A DNA stretch of 64,000 nt, from the NCBI RefSeq assembly GCF_963662755.1, contig NZ_OY759725.1, positions 806,001-870,000 of the forward strand, read 5' to 3'. Numbering within the stretch: the stretch's first letter is position 1; each line of letters opens with the position of its first letter. Below the pieces are notes generated by a model. The model saw only the letters and a list, made by a program, of their open reading frames with translations. It searched no databases and was not told the origin of the DNA. Positions 54,941-63,576 of the stretch are shown piece after piece. The translations under genes and the position numbers were made by a program. The DNA comes from an uncultured Sulfurimonas sp. Lineage in GTDB: Bacteria > Campylobacterota > Campylobacteria > Campylobacterales > Sulfurimonadaceae.

Positions 54941-56833
54941 ATGTCAAAAGTTATTGGTATAGATTTAGGAACAACAAATTCATGTGTAGCAGTTTATGAG
55001 GGTGGTGAAGCTAAAATCATTCCAAATAAAGAGGGTAAAAACACAACTCCATCAGTAGTTGCTTTTACAGATAAAGGTGAAGTTTTAGTAGGTGATCCTG
55101 CAAAACGTCAAGCTATCACAAACCCAGAGAAAACTATCTCTTCTATTAAAAGAATTATGGGTCTTATGATGAATGAAGAAAATGCTAAAGCTGCACACGA
55201 TAAAGTAACTTACAATATCGTTGATAAAGATGGCTCAGCAGCAGTTGATGTAGCAGGAAAAATTTATACTCCTCAAGAAATTTCAGCTAAGATTCTTTCT
55301 AAATTAAAAGAAGATGCAGAAGCTTATATTGGTTCAACTGTAACTGACGCTGTTATTACAGTTCCAGCTTACTTCAATGATGCACAAAGAAAAGCAACTA
55401 AAGATGCTGGTACTATTGCTGGTTTAAATGTTCTTCGTATTATCAATGAGCCAACTGCATCTGCACTTGCTTATGGACTAGAAAGTAAAGCTGAAGAAAA
55501 CGTACTTGTTTATGACCTTGGTGGTGGTACATTTGACGTTACAGTTTTAGAAATTTCAGATGGTACTTTTGAAGTTTTATCAACTGATGGTAATGCATTT
55601 TTAGGTGGTGACGACTTTGATAATAAAATCGTTGATTTCTTAAATACTGAGTTTAAAAACTCTCATGGTATTAATCTTAAAAACGACAAAATGGCTCTTC
55701 AACGTCTTAAAGATGCTGCAGAAAATGCTAAGAAAGAACTTTCAAGTTCAACTGAAACAGAGATTAACTTACCGTTTATCACTATGACAGAAGCAGGACC
55801 ACAACACCTTGTTATCAAACTTACTCGTGCAAAATTTGAGGGTATGATTGCTTCACTTGTTGCTGAAACAATTGATCACATCAAAGTAGCAATGAAAGAA
55901 GCAGATTTAAGCAATGGCGACATTAAAGAAATCATCATGGTTGGTGGTTCTACTCGTGTGCCAGCTGCACAGGAAGCTGTTTCTAAATACTTCGGCGGAA
56001 AAGCACTTAACAAAGGTGTTAATCCTGATGAAGTTGTAGCTGCTGGTGCTGCTATTCAAGGTGGTGTTTTAAGAGGAGATGTTAAAGATGTTCTTCTTTT
56101 AGATGTTACTCCATTATCACTAGGTATTGAAACTTTAGGTGGTGTTGCTACTAAGATTATTGAAAAAGGAACTACTATTCCTGTTAAAAAATCTCAAGTA
56201 TTCTCAACTGCAGAAGACAATCAACCTGCTGTTAGCATCTCAGTTGTTCAAGGTGAAAGAGAGTTCGCTAAAGACAATAAGTCACTAGGACTTTTTGAAC
56301 TTGGAGATATTCCAGCAGCACCAAGAGGTGTACCTCAAATCGAAGTTACATTTGACATCGATGCAAATGGTATCCTAACGGTTTCTTCTACTGACAAAGG
56401 TACAGGTAAATCTCAGTCAATCACTATCTCTGGTTCATCAGGACTAAGTGAAGAAGAGATTAACAAAATGGTTCAAGATGCAGAAGAAAACAAAGCAGCA
56501 GATGGAACAAGAAAAGCAATGGTTGATTTAAGAAATCAAGCAGATGCACTTATAGCTCAGAGTGAAAAATCTTTAACAGAGATGGGTGAAAAAATCGAAG
56601 CTGATGAAAAAGCTAAAATTGAAACTGCTATAACTGAACTTAAAGATGTTTTAAAAGATGATTCTGCAACTAAAGAACAGATTGAAGAGAAAGTAAAAGT
56701 ACTTACAGAAGCTTCTCATAAAATGGCTGAGCAAATGTATAAACAAGATCAAGGTGGTGCTGAACAATCTGGTGAGGCTAATGGGAAAAAGAAAAAAGAT
56801 GACGAAGATGTTATCGATGCAGAGATAGAATAA
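54941..56833 (+). CDS. dnaK: Chaperone DnaK (Hsp70)
   Basis: DnaK is the ATP-driven Hsp70 chaperone. The 630 residues include [18 protein letters not shown] and the [16 protein letters not shown] and [15 protein letters not shown] blocks of the ATPase domain. The interdomain linker [19 protein letters not shown], the beta-sandwich substrate domain, and the helical lid ending in [11 protein letters not shown] follow. An AAGGAAT ribosome site precedes the ATG. It is in an operon with grpE under a consensus promoter. dnaJ is not in the window. Confidence 0.98.
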   Translation: MSKVIGIDLGTTNSCVAVYEGGEAKIIPNKEGKNTTPSVVAFTDKGEVLVGDPAKRQAITNPEKTISSIKRIMGLMMNEENAKAAHDKVTYNIVDKDGSAAVDVAGKIYTPQEISAKILSKLKEDAEAYIGSTVTDAVITVPAYFNDAQRKATKDAGTIAGLNVLRIINEPTASALAYGLESKAEENVLVYDLGGGTFDVTVLEISDGTFEVLSTDGNAFLGGDDFDNKIVDFLNTEFKNSHGINLKNDKMALQRLKDAAENAKKELSSSTETEINLPFITMTEAGPQHLVIKLTRAKFEGMIASLVAETIDHIKVAMKEADLSNGDIKEIIMVGGSTRVPAAQEAVSKYFGGKALNKGVNPDEVVAAGAAIQGGVLRGDVKDVLLLDVTPLSLGIETLGGVATKIIEKGTTIPVKKSQVFSTAEDNQPAVSISVVQGEREFAKDNKSLGLFELGDIPAAPRGVPQIEVTFDIDANGILTVSSTDKGTGKSQSITISGSSGLSEEEINKMVQDAEENKAADGTRKAMVDLRNQADALIAQSEKSLTEMGEKIEADEKAKIETAITELKDVLKDDSATKEQIEEKVKVLTEASHKMAEQMYKQDQGGAEQSGEANGKKKKDDEDVIDAEIE

Positions 56834-56847
56834 TTTTACTCTATCTT

Positions 56848-56874
56848 TTATAGGCTCTTTTTTAGAGCCTATAA
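56848..56874. terminator. Hairpin between dnaK and the NosL-like gene
   Basis: The 11-bp perfect stem TTATAGGCTCT/AGAGCCTATAA with a T5 loop (56859-56863) lies in the 49-base gap between the convergent genes. There is little T-tract after either arm, so it is a likely shared 3' end structure rather than a textbook terminator. Confidence 0.55.
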
Positions 56875-56882
56875 GAAACTAC

Positions 56883-57374
56883 TTATTTAAAATCCTCTTT
56901 TGCTTTTGCTAAAGCTCCATTAAAATCCATAATTTCTCCACCATATTTAGCTTGAAATTTTTTCGCCATCTCTTTATCTAAAAAAGCATACTTGCTAACT
57001 CTAGTCATTGTACCTCTTTTTTCACTTCCAACAACATAATGAGCCTTTCCAACTGGGATAAGCTTTAATGAATCTACATCAACAACTTGTGGATTTTTTA
57101 GAGTTATACCCTCACCTAAATGATCTTCTAAACAGTGAATAGAACAGTATTGATAGTGCTTAGAATCATGTTCTGCAGCATGACTTGTTTTATAGTACAT
57201 GATTAAATTCATCCCACATCTAACACAGGACTCTTTATTTTTACCTGTTTGAACCAGAGTAGCTTCTTGTGGATTTACCGATTGGTACATACTTGATTTT
57301 ATACTTGGTTTTTTCTCAGCTGTACAAGCCACCATTAAAAAAGCAACTACTATTGCTAAACTTATTTTTATCAT
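56883..57374 (-). CDS. NosL-family lipoprotein
   Basis: NosL proteins are copper-binding lipoproteins that help assemble nitrous oxide reductase; relatives without that partner are common. The 163-residue precursor has a lipobox VACT (Cys17). The metal-binding core SCVRCGMNLIMYYKTSHAAEHD follows, with CxxC-M typical of NosL. Further Cys residues lie in HYQYCSIHCLEDHL, and VGSEKRGTMTRVSKYAFLDKEMAKKFQAKYGG has the domain's second half. No nosZ or other nos gene is nearby. It could be an orphan copper chaperone. Confidence 0.8.
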   Translation of the reverse strand: MIKISLAIVVAFLMVACTAEKKPSIKSSMYQSVNPQEATLVQTGKNKESCVRCGMNLIMYYKTSHAAEHDSKHYQYCSIHCLEDHLGEGITLKNPQVVDVDSLKLIPVGKAHYVVGSEKRGTMTRVSKYAFLDKEMAKKFQAKYGGEIMDFNGALAKAKEDFK

Positions 57375-57469
57375 TTCTTATCCTTGGTTTTTTTTATTGT
57401 GTTAATATTACCATGTAAAAATTACATAAGTGTTAAAAAAATGACAAAATCCTGACAAAAAGTTTATCT

Positions 57470-57967
57470 ATGAAACAAAAAATAAAAAAATATCTAAAAG
57501 AGATTATTACATTTATTATATTTATAACAATATTTGCTAATATTATTAGCATCTACAAAAGTAGAGATTTAAATAAAACTCCCCTTCAAAATATTAATGT
57601 AACTCTTTTAAATATGCAAAATTATTCTTATCCAAAAGACAAGCCTATCTTAATACACTTTTGGGCTACTTGGTGTCCTACTTGTAAGCTAGAGTCATCA
57701 AATATAGAAACTATCTCTGAAAACTTTGAAGTTCTTACTATCGCTGTTAATTCAGGTGATGACAATGACTTAAAAAAATATATGCATGAGAAAGGTTTAA
57801 GCTACAAGGTGTATAACGATACCAATGGGTTTTTTGCACAAGAGTTTAAAATATCTGCATATCCTACTACTTTTATATACAACAAAAACAAAGAACTAGT
57901 TTTTAGTGAAGTTGGATTTACAAGTACTTTTGGGCTTTGGCTTAGAATGTGGTGGGCTGGAATATAA
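57470..57967 (+). CDS. Membrane-anchored thioredoxin-like protein (TlpA/ScsD-like)
   Basis: The 165-residue protein has an N-terminal membrane anchor (about 12-30) and a thioredoxin fold facing the periplasm. The active site is FWATWCPTCKLE (CxxC with Pro-Thr) and the cis-proline is in SAYPTTFIY. The C-terminus FGLWLRMWW is hydrophobic and may contact the membrane. Similar proteins reduce or oxidise periplasmic thiols, for example in cytochrome c maturation or copper tolerance (ScsD). It is divergent from the NosL-like gene, which has a Cys-rich copper site, so a joint role is possible but unproved. Confidence 0.8.
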   Translation: MKQKIKKYLKEIITFIIFITIFANIISIYKSRDLNKTPLQNINVTLLNMQNYSYPKDKPILIHFWATWCPTCKLESSNIETISENFEVLTIAVNSGDDNDLKKYMHEKGLSYKVYNDTNGFFAQEFKISAYPTTFIYNKNKELVFSEVGFTSTFGLWLRMWWAGI

Positions 57968-57969
57968 AT

Positions 57970-59061
57970 TTATCTGTTATTTAAAAGCCAACTTATCACT
58001 TTATCCATATTGCTTTTATGAGGGATTTCAGTTATAGTTTTTTCTAATTCTTGATTGTATATTTTTAAAAACTCTTCAATGTTTTTAAAAAAAATATCTA
58101 CAAGCTTTGGATCAAAATGTTTACCACTCATCTCTTTAATATAACCAAGTACTTTTTCTTGTGTCCAACCGTCTTTGTATGATCGTCTAAAAGATAAGGC
58201 ATCAAATACATCTGCAATAGCTACTATTCGACCATATATATGAATGTCTTCGCCTTTTAATCCATTTGGATAACCAGTGCCATCATATTTTTCATGATGC
58301 TGTATGCATACAATAGCCGCTACTTTAAATAGTGGTAATTCTGATTTTGAAAGCATATCACTACCTAAAGTAGTATGGTGCATCATCACTTTATACTCTT
58401 CATTAGATAAGGAACTTGGTTTATGTAAGATATTGTCTGTAACGCCTATTTTACCAATATCGTGAAGTGAAGATGCATTTTTTAAAATAGCTGCTTCTTT
58501 TTCTTCCATGCCATACAAGAGTGCTAATTTATGTGAAAACTCTGCAACTCTTTGTACATGAAGTTCCGTCTCTTTTGAGTGACCCTCAGCAATGGAGCCT
58601 AGAGTGTACATAAGTTTTATCTGAGTATCAGCTATTTCTTTAGTTTTTTCTTCTACTTTATGTTCAAGATTTTTCTCATAATCTTTAAGTTCAATATGTA
58701 GATTTACACGAGCTAAAAGCTCTTCTTTAAAAAAAGGTTTTTTTATATAATCAACACCACCAGCACTATATGCTTTTGTTAGTGTTTCTTTATCATTACT
58801 AGCAGTTAAAAATATTATAGGAATAGATGCTGTTTTTTGTTCAGATTTTAGGTACTTACAAGTTTGGATTCCATCCATTATTGGCATCATTATATCAAGC
58901 AAAATAAGATCGTATTGATTCTCTTTAGCAAGTCTTAGAGCTGTTAGACCATCTGTTGCAACTTTGGTTTCAAATCCAACTTTTTGTAAGATAGTAGCTA
59001 CAAGTTTTAGATTTTCTTCTACGTCATCGACTATTAAAACTCTATATTTAGAATTATTCAT
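57970..59061 (-). CDS. Response regulator with HD-GYP phosphodiesterase domain
   Basis: The 363-residue protein has a receiver domain (about 6-120) with phosphoacceptor Asp56 in LILLDIMMPIMDG, and KKPF with the conserved lysine. A coiled linker follows (about 125-150), then an HD-GYP domain (about 155-345). The metal and substrate motifs HDIGKIG, HHTTLG, CIQHHEKYDGTGYPNGLKGEDI and ADVFDALSFRR are intact, so it should hydrolyse c-di-GMP when phosphorylated. No histidine kinase lies next to it. It ends 2 bases from the thioredoxin-like gene. Confidence 0.94.
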   Translation of the reverse strand: MNNSKYRVLIVDDVEENLKLVATILQKVGFETKVATDGLTALRLAKENQYDLILLDIMMPIMDGIQTCKYLKSEQKTASIPIIFLTASNDKETLTKAYSAGGVDYIKKPFFKEELLARVNLHIELKDYEKNLEHKVEEKTKEIADTQIKLMYTLGSIAEGHSKETELHVQRVAEFSHKLALLYGMEEKEAAILKNASSLHDIGKIGVTDNILHKPSSLSNEEYKVMMHHTTLGSDMLSKSELPLFKVAAIVCIQHHEKYDGTGYPNGLKGEDIHIYGRIVAIADVFDALSFRRSYKDGWTQEKVLGYIKEMSGKHFDPKLVDIFFKNIEEFLKIYNQELEKTITEIPHKSNMDKVISWLLNNR

Positions 59062-59155
59062 AATAACTACTTTTTAAAAATTTAAGAGATAAGGTATTTG
59101 AAATTATATAATCCAAAGGGTAAAAAAACCCTTTGGTTATAAAGATTGAAGATTT

Positions 59156-62100
59156 TTAGCTTTTAATATCAAAAACATAAGCTTTATCCGAAAGAGGAAC
59201 CCACGGACGCTTGATATGTTGAGGACGACGCAATTTATCACTAGAATTAAGAGGACGAGTTAACTCATCTCTCCATCCCTCATAAATTTTAAAGTTATTT
59301 TCGTAATTAACATAGATATCACCTATCTTGTCACCAGACTGAGCAGGTTCTAAAATAACTTTTTGATGCCAACAATGCATACCTGATATTGGGTCTGGAT
59401 GAGCAGCAGCTACAGCATTTTGCCATGAACCACTTAATCCATCCCACCAGATATTTTGACTATCTTTATTATAATCAGCAAATCTCTCAGATGCAAAAGG
59501 TTTAATTCCCTCAACATACTTAAGTTTACCCTCTTTGCCATCCATCTGAAGTTCAGCAGTTGGAACACCAAAGCTATTTAATCCAGAAGTGCCATTATAG
59601 TTTTCTATCTTAATTTGTCCACCATTTTTACCAGCATTTTCAGGTGAGTGAGCCATAAATTTAGGATCATTCATATTTCTAACAACTGGCTGAGAATCAA
59701 CTTTACCATCACTTACACCATTTGGTATAGTTACAGAGTTTACAAGTTTCCATCTACCACCATGATGTGAACAAGCTAATGTTCCTGGAAGTACACCCTC
59801 AGTTGGAACAGCCATAGCCACAAAGTAACCAGACTCCAAACCTGTAACACTATCTGTAATTCTTACACGAATAGCATCTCCACGTTTAAAGCCTTGACGA
59901 GCAGCATCTGGAGTTGATATCCAAATAGGATCATGATTTTGCGAGATCTCCATTAGGTGCTTAGAGTTTGCAGAACGCGTATGAATATTATACGGCAAAC
60001 GGAAAACTGTATTTAATGCATAAGAGTTTTTCTCAACCATAAAAGAGTGATCAACATGAGATACAATATGAACCATCTCTTTTTTCTCAGCTGGAGTTCT
60101 AGGATAAAAAGGAATAGCATATTCTGGCCATTTCCAATCATCAGCTAACCATTCACAGAAGAAGTCAAGTTTTTTATCTAATGTTGCAAAACCTTCCATT
60201 TTTTTACCGTCTATTTCAATACCCATAGACTCTTTTTTACCATTGTGCTCAGCTGTCATAACACCTGTGCGTTTATCAATATGTACATGTTTTTTATCAT
60301 ATTTATGACCATGAGAGATATAGTTTTCGCCATCATCTTTAATCTCACGCTCTTGTGCAGAATAAATTTTATTTTCTTCCATCCAAGCACCATGATCTCT
60401 CATATACTCATAAACTGGAAATTCTGCATTTTTGTATCTTGCATCAGAAGTAGCTGTAGCCTTCAGATTTGGCAGATTATCACCAAATGCAGCATCATAC
60501 CATTCAGCTATAGTTACTGGAGTGCCAGGAGTTTTTTTAGATTCCCACATCGATTTAATAGACTTAGTTTTAGCAGCATCTATAAATATTTTACCATCTG
60601 GGTCAATATAGTTAACACACATATCAAACCAAAACTCATTCTCTTCCCAAACTTCACCAAGACCAGCTTTAATGTGAGCTTCAAGTGTAGCACGAGCAGG
60701 GTTTTTAGGCTTCCATCCCATTTTTTCAAGTGCAACTCTCATTACAGGTTGACGGAATGATGTCCAACGCGCAGGCATAGTAGCTTCAGAGTGCTGATCG
60801 TGTCTTTCACCCGCTAAACCAACAGGTAAGATATAATCAACATACCAGTTAGTCTCAGACCATACAGGAGAGAGATTAAATGTGAGTTCCATTTTTTTCT
60901 CATCTTTAATTGTCTCTATCCATCTAAAACCATCTGGATTAATCCAAACAGGATTATACATACGAGGAATCCAAACAGCTAATTTTTGCGGTACATTTAG
61001 ACCTTTGTCTATCCATTTTTTTTGCCACTTAGTATCACTCAACAAGTGAGGAAGTAAATATGACAACTCATAAGTAGATAGAGGCCATTCAGGTGGCCAT
61101 GTTAGTTCATTATAAACATCAATTTTAGGAACATCACCACCACGCATACCTTGACCCACTGTAGAACTTCCACCTTTACCAGCTACAGAAATTACATGAA
61201 AATGATGGAAGAAAGTACCGCCCTCAGGACCTATCGCGCCACGAAGAGCTATTGGTAAGAAACCTGTACGACCACTCATCCAACCACCACGATTTCCAGC
61301 AGCCGTAGCTCTCCAAAAGTATGAAGAAACTGAAGTACCAGCCCAGATAAACATATCATAAAGTTCTTCTAATCTATTGGCAGGGACATGAGTCTCTTTT
61401 GATACAAAATCCAAAGTATAAGGAGTATATAACTCTTTAATAGTATCTAAGAATGTATCAAAATCATTTTTAGTTGGTACTTTAGAAATATAACCTTTTT
61501 CTACCATATATTGTAGATATTTTTTGTTATCTAAAAATACTTCCCAGTTCATCCATTTTTTAACAAAATCTCTATCAACCTTACCTTCATTTAAAATTCT
61601 TTGAGTTAAGTAGAGATAAATAAGCGGTTCAGTTCCTGGCCATGCTGCAATCCATAAATCTGCCATACCAGCAGAATTAGACATACGAGGGTCCATAACT
61701 ACAAGCTTAGCTCCCTTAGCTCTTGCATCTGCAATAAATGAAGCTGACTGTTGAAAATAGTGTCCAGCATCTGCAGCGTGAGATGAGTTAAGAAAAATTA
61801 ACTTCGCATTAGCCCAATCTGGAGAACTTCTATCGTCATTTGCCCATTGAATAGTCGGAGTACGGCCACCAGATGAACATATGTTAGTATGTGAGTTAAA
61901 TGAATCGCATCCAAGCGTATGCCATACTTTACCTGTAAAACCATTCTCATTTGGACGACCAACATGGAACATTACTGTTTTTTTAGACAACTCATCGCCT
62001 TTAGCTAATGTGTCTCCCATCTTTTTACCGATAGCAGTCATTGCCTCATCCCAAGTTGTACGAACCCATTTACCCTCACCACGGGCAGAACCCGGAGCAC

Positions 62101-62572
62101 GTTTAAGTGGAAATGCTATACGATCTGGATCATACATTTGTGATTGCGTAGCGTAACCTTTTGCACAGTTACGCCCACGAGATGCAGGATGCAGAGGATT
62201 ACCCATGTATTTCTTAACTGTAAAAGTTTTTTTATCAATCCACGCAGTTAAACCACAAGAAGCCTCACAGTTTGAACATGCAGTTGGAACAATCATATAG
62301 TCATTTACTTCGATACCATTTGGATTGTCTTCACTTCTAACACCGTGACGATCAATACCACCTCTTTTCCAATCATCTCCATCTAACTCTTTAAAGTCAG
62401 TCCACTCCTCCATTGGAGGATAAAAAGATAATGAATCTGGAGTATTTGTAAATTTGCTCTGCGAAACAGATTCTGCTTGAGCATCTGTTGTAAATACACC
62501 TCTAGCAATAGCAGCGCCTGCAACTGTAAATGCAGCACCTTTTAAAAATGTTCTTCTACTTTGTAAATACAT
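59156..62572 (-). CDS. Tat-exported molybdopterin oxidoreductase catalytic subunit
   Basis: This is the catalytic subunit of a DMSO-reductase-family enzyme. The 1138-residue precursor has a Tat signal SRRTFLKG (5-12). The 4Fe-4S site is Cys99, Cys102, Cys106, Cys136 in CSNCEASCG...NCAKG. A cysteine at about 232 in NICSSGGRTPT is a good candidate for the metal ligand. Later come molybdopterin-binding blocks and a C-terminal molydopterin dinucleotide domain (PYNIHTRSANSKHLMEIS). It is longer than PsrA/PhsA (about 760) and near TtrA/ArrA sizes. The substrate is therefore open: tetrathionate, polysulfide or another oxyanion. The start chosen follows AAGGAG; a TTG 7 codons earlier lies before that site. 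Confidence 0.85.
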   Translation of the reverse strand: MYLQSRRTFLKGAAFTVAGAAIARGVFTTDAQAESVSQSKFTNTPDSLSFYPPMEEWTDFKELDGDDWKRGGIDRHGVRSEDNPNGIEVNDYMIVPTACSNCEASCGLTAWIDKKTFTVKKYMGNPLHPASRGRNCAKGYATQSQMYDPDRIAFPLKRAPGSARGEGKWVRTTWDEAMTAIGKKMGDTLAKGDELSKKTVMFHVGRPNENGFTGKVWHTLGCDSFNSHTNICSSGGRTPTIQWANDDRSSPDWANAKLIFLNSSHAADAGHYFQQSASFIADARAKGAKLVVMDPRMSNSAGMADLWIAAWPGTEPLIYLYLTQRILNEGKVDRDFVKKWMNWEVFLDNKKYLQYMVEKGYISKVPTKNDFDTFLDTIKELYTPYTLDFVSKETHVPANRLEELYDMFIWAGTSVSSYFWRATAAGNRGGWMSGRTGFLPIALRGAIGPEGGTFFHHFHVISVAGKGGSSTVGQGMRGGDVPKIDVYNELTWPPEWPLSTYELSYLLPHLLSDTKWQKKWIDKGLNVPQKLAVWIPRMYNPVWINPDGFRWIETIKDEKKMELTFNLSPVWSETNWYVDYILPVGLAGERHDQHSEATMPARWTSFRQPVMRVALEKMGWKPKNPARATLEAHIKAGLGEVWEENEFWFDMCVNYIDPDGKIFIDAAKTKSIKSMWESKKTPGTPVTIAEWYDAAFGDNLPNLKATATSDARYKNAEFPVYEYMRDHGAWMEENKIYSAQEREIKDDGENYISHGHKYDKKHVHIDKRTGVMTAEHNGKKESMGIEIDGKKMEGFATLDKKLDFFCEWLADDWKWPEYAIPFYPRTPAEKKEMVHIVSHVDHSFMVEKNSYALNTVFRLPYNIHTRSANSKHLMEISQNHDPIWISTPDAARQGFKRGDAIRVRITDSVTGLESGYFVAMAVPTEGVLPGTLACSHHGGRWKLVNSVTIPNGVSDGKVDSQPVVRNMNDPKFMAHSPENAGKNGGQIKIENYNGTSGLNSFGVPTAELQMDGKEGKLKYVEGIKPFASERFADYNKDSQNIWWDGLSGSWQNAVAAAHPDPISGMHCWHQKVILEPAQSGDKIGDIYVNYENNFKIYEGWRDELTRPLNSSDKLRRPQHIKRPWVPLSDKAYVFDIKS

Positions 62573-62585
62573 ACTATATGTCTCC

Positions 62586-62614
62586 TTTTTCAAGAGAGTG
62601 AATCTCTTGAAAAA
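62586..62614 (-). promoter_or_regulatory. Perfect 12-bp hairpin abutting the ribosome site of the molybdoenzyme gene
   Basis: The arms TTTTTCAAGAGA (62586-62597) and TCTCTTGAAAAA (62603-62614) enclose a 5-base loop. On the minus-strand mRNA the 3' arm runs directly into AAGGAG, the Shine-Dalgarno of the molybdoenzyme gene. It lies between two genes of one operon, so it can act on translation or mRNA processing. Confidence 0.6.
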
Positions 62615-62645
62615 TTCCTCTCACTAAAGCTTTGCCTACAGGCAA
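62613..62645 (+). repeat. Intergenic repeat copy 5 (downstream segment only)
   Basis: Bases 62613-62633 are identical to the reverse complement of 47151-47171. A small stem TTGCC/GGCAA follows. The GGAACAAGTCCC core is absent here, so only the second half of the repeat is present. It lies between the NrfD gene and the molybdoenzyme gene. Confidence 0.6.
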
Positions 62646-62670
62646 GAATAAAAATTTCATTTTTAACTCC

Positions 62671-63576
62671 CTAACTCATTGGTAATAATTGTGGAATCAT
62701 TAACCAAACATTCTTAACTAAATATAGACCTGCTAACGCTAAAATAGCTGCAAGTTTTAAAATTGGTTCAGATTTACTAGCACGACTTAATACAATAAGT
62801 AAAATTGGTAACAGATAAGCCATCCATTGACCTAACCAGAACATAACTGTATATGGTCCATCACCTTTAATATATTCTAATACAGCCGCTACTTCTTCTG
62901 CTTTCATTGGTCCAAATACATACTCTGACATATAAAGAATAAATGACATAAAAGCACTCAATGCTAAAATATTTGATAAGCTTCTATTAGCTTCCCAACT
63001 AAGTTTTCCGCCAAATACAAGAATTATAAATGCAGAACCAGCAAGAAGAGCTGCAAAAATCATTTGTGCAGATTCAGTCGGCATTTGCCATAGTTCACGA
63101 GCTGTACACTGAGACATTAAAGCTGCAGTATAAAGTGTAACCGGAATAGCTAAAGCAACAACCCAAGCTAAAGTTTTATCAAACGCAACATCATCTTTTT
63201 TGATAAAAGATAAAAACGCAAGCAAGAACAATAAACCAACAAATATAGTAGCCATCCAAGCACCAACAGTAATAGCAGATGTTACGTGTGGATAAAAGAA
63301 TATATGCCACATTCTAAATGGCTGATGTAAGTCGGCTAAAGTAAACAGCAAAAAGATATGAATAAAAATAATCGAAACTACTGTTACTGGAAATCTTAAT
63401 TTTCCTGCTTCATCTGGATATTTTTTAAGAAGTAAGATTAGCATAAATATTACACCTGTACCTATACTTTTTGCCCACATATTAACTGTTACTAACCAAG
63501 GCCAAACTGTACCTGGAATAGCTACATCTAAAGTTACTACAGCATTTGTTGCTGCTAAAATTTCATGCGCTGCCAT
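62671..63576 (-). CDS. NrfD/PsrC-family membrane subunit
   Basis: The 301-residue protein is an integral quinone-interacting subunit with about eight membrane helices. The pattern of a helix bundle with PGTVWPWLVTVNMWAKSIGTG at the start and polar residues within helices (HIFFYPHVTSA, AALMSQCTARELWQMPTES) matches the NrfD/PsrC/TtrC group. It hands electrons between the quinone pool and the iron-sulfur subunit. It overlaps the iron-sulfur gene stop by one base and is followed after 98 bases by the molybdoenzyme gene, the B-C-A order. Confidence 0.88.
   Translation of the reverse strand: MAAHEILAATNAVVTLDVAIPGTVWPWLVTVNMWAKSIGTGVIFMLILLLKKYPDEAGKLRFPVTVVSIIFIHIFLLFTLADLHQPFRMWHIFFYPHVTSAITVGAWMATIFVGLLFLLAFLSFIKKDDVAFDKTLAWVVALAIPVTLYTAALMSQCTARELWQMPTESAQMIFAALLAGSAFIILVFGGKLSWEANRSLSNILALSAFMSFILYMSEYVFGPMKAEEVAAVLEYIKGDGPYTVMFWLGQWMAYLLPILLIVLSRASKSEPILKLAAILALAGLYLVKNVWLMIPQLLPMS

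Noticed and set aside
60245..60760. 171-codon open frame antisense to the molybdoenzyme gene
   Set aside because: It mirrors the codon pattern of the gene on the other strand; Cys/Phe/Ser-rich composition is typical of antisense shadows.
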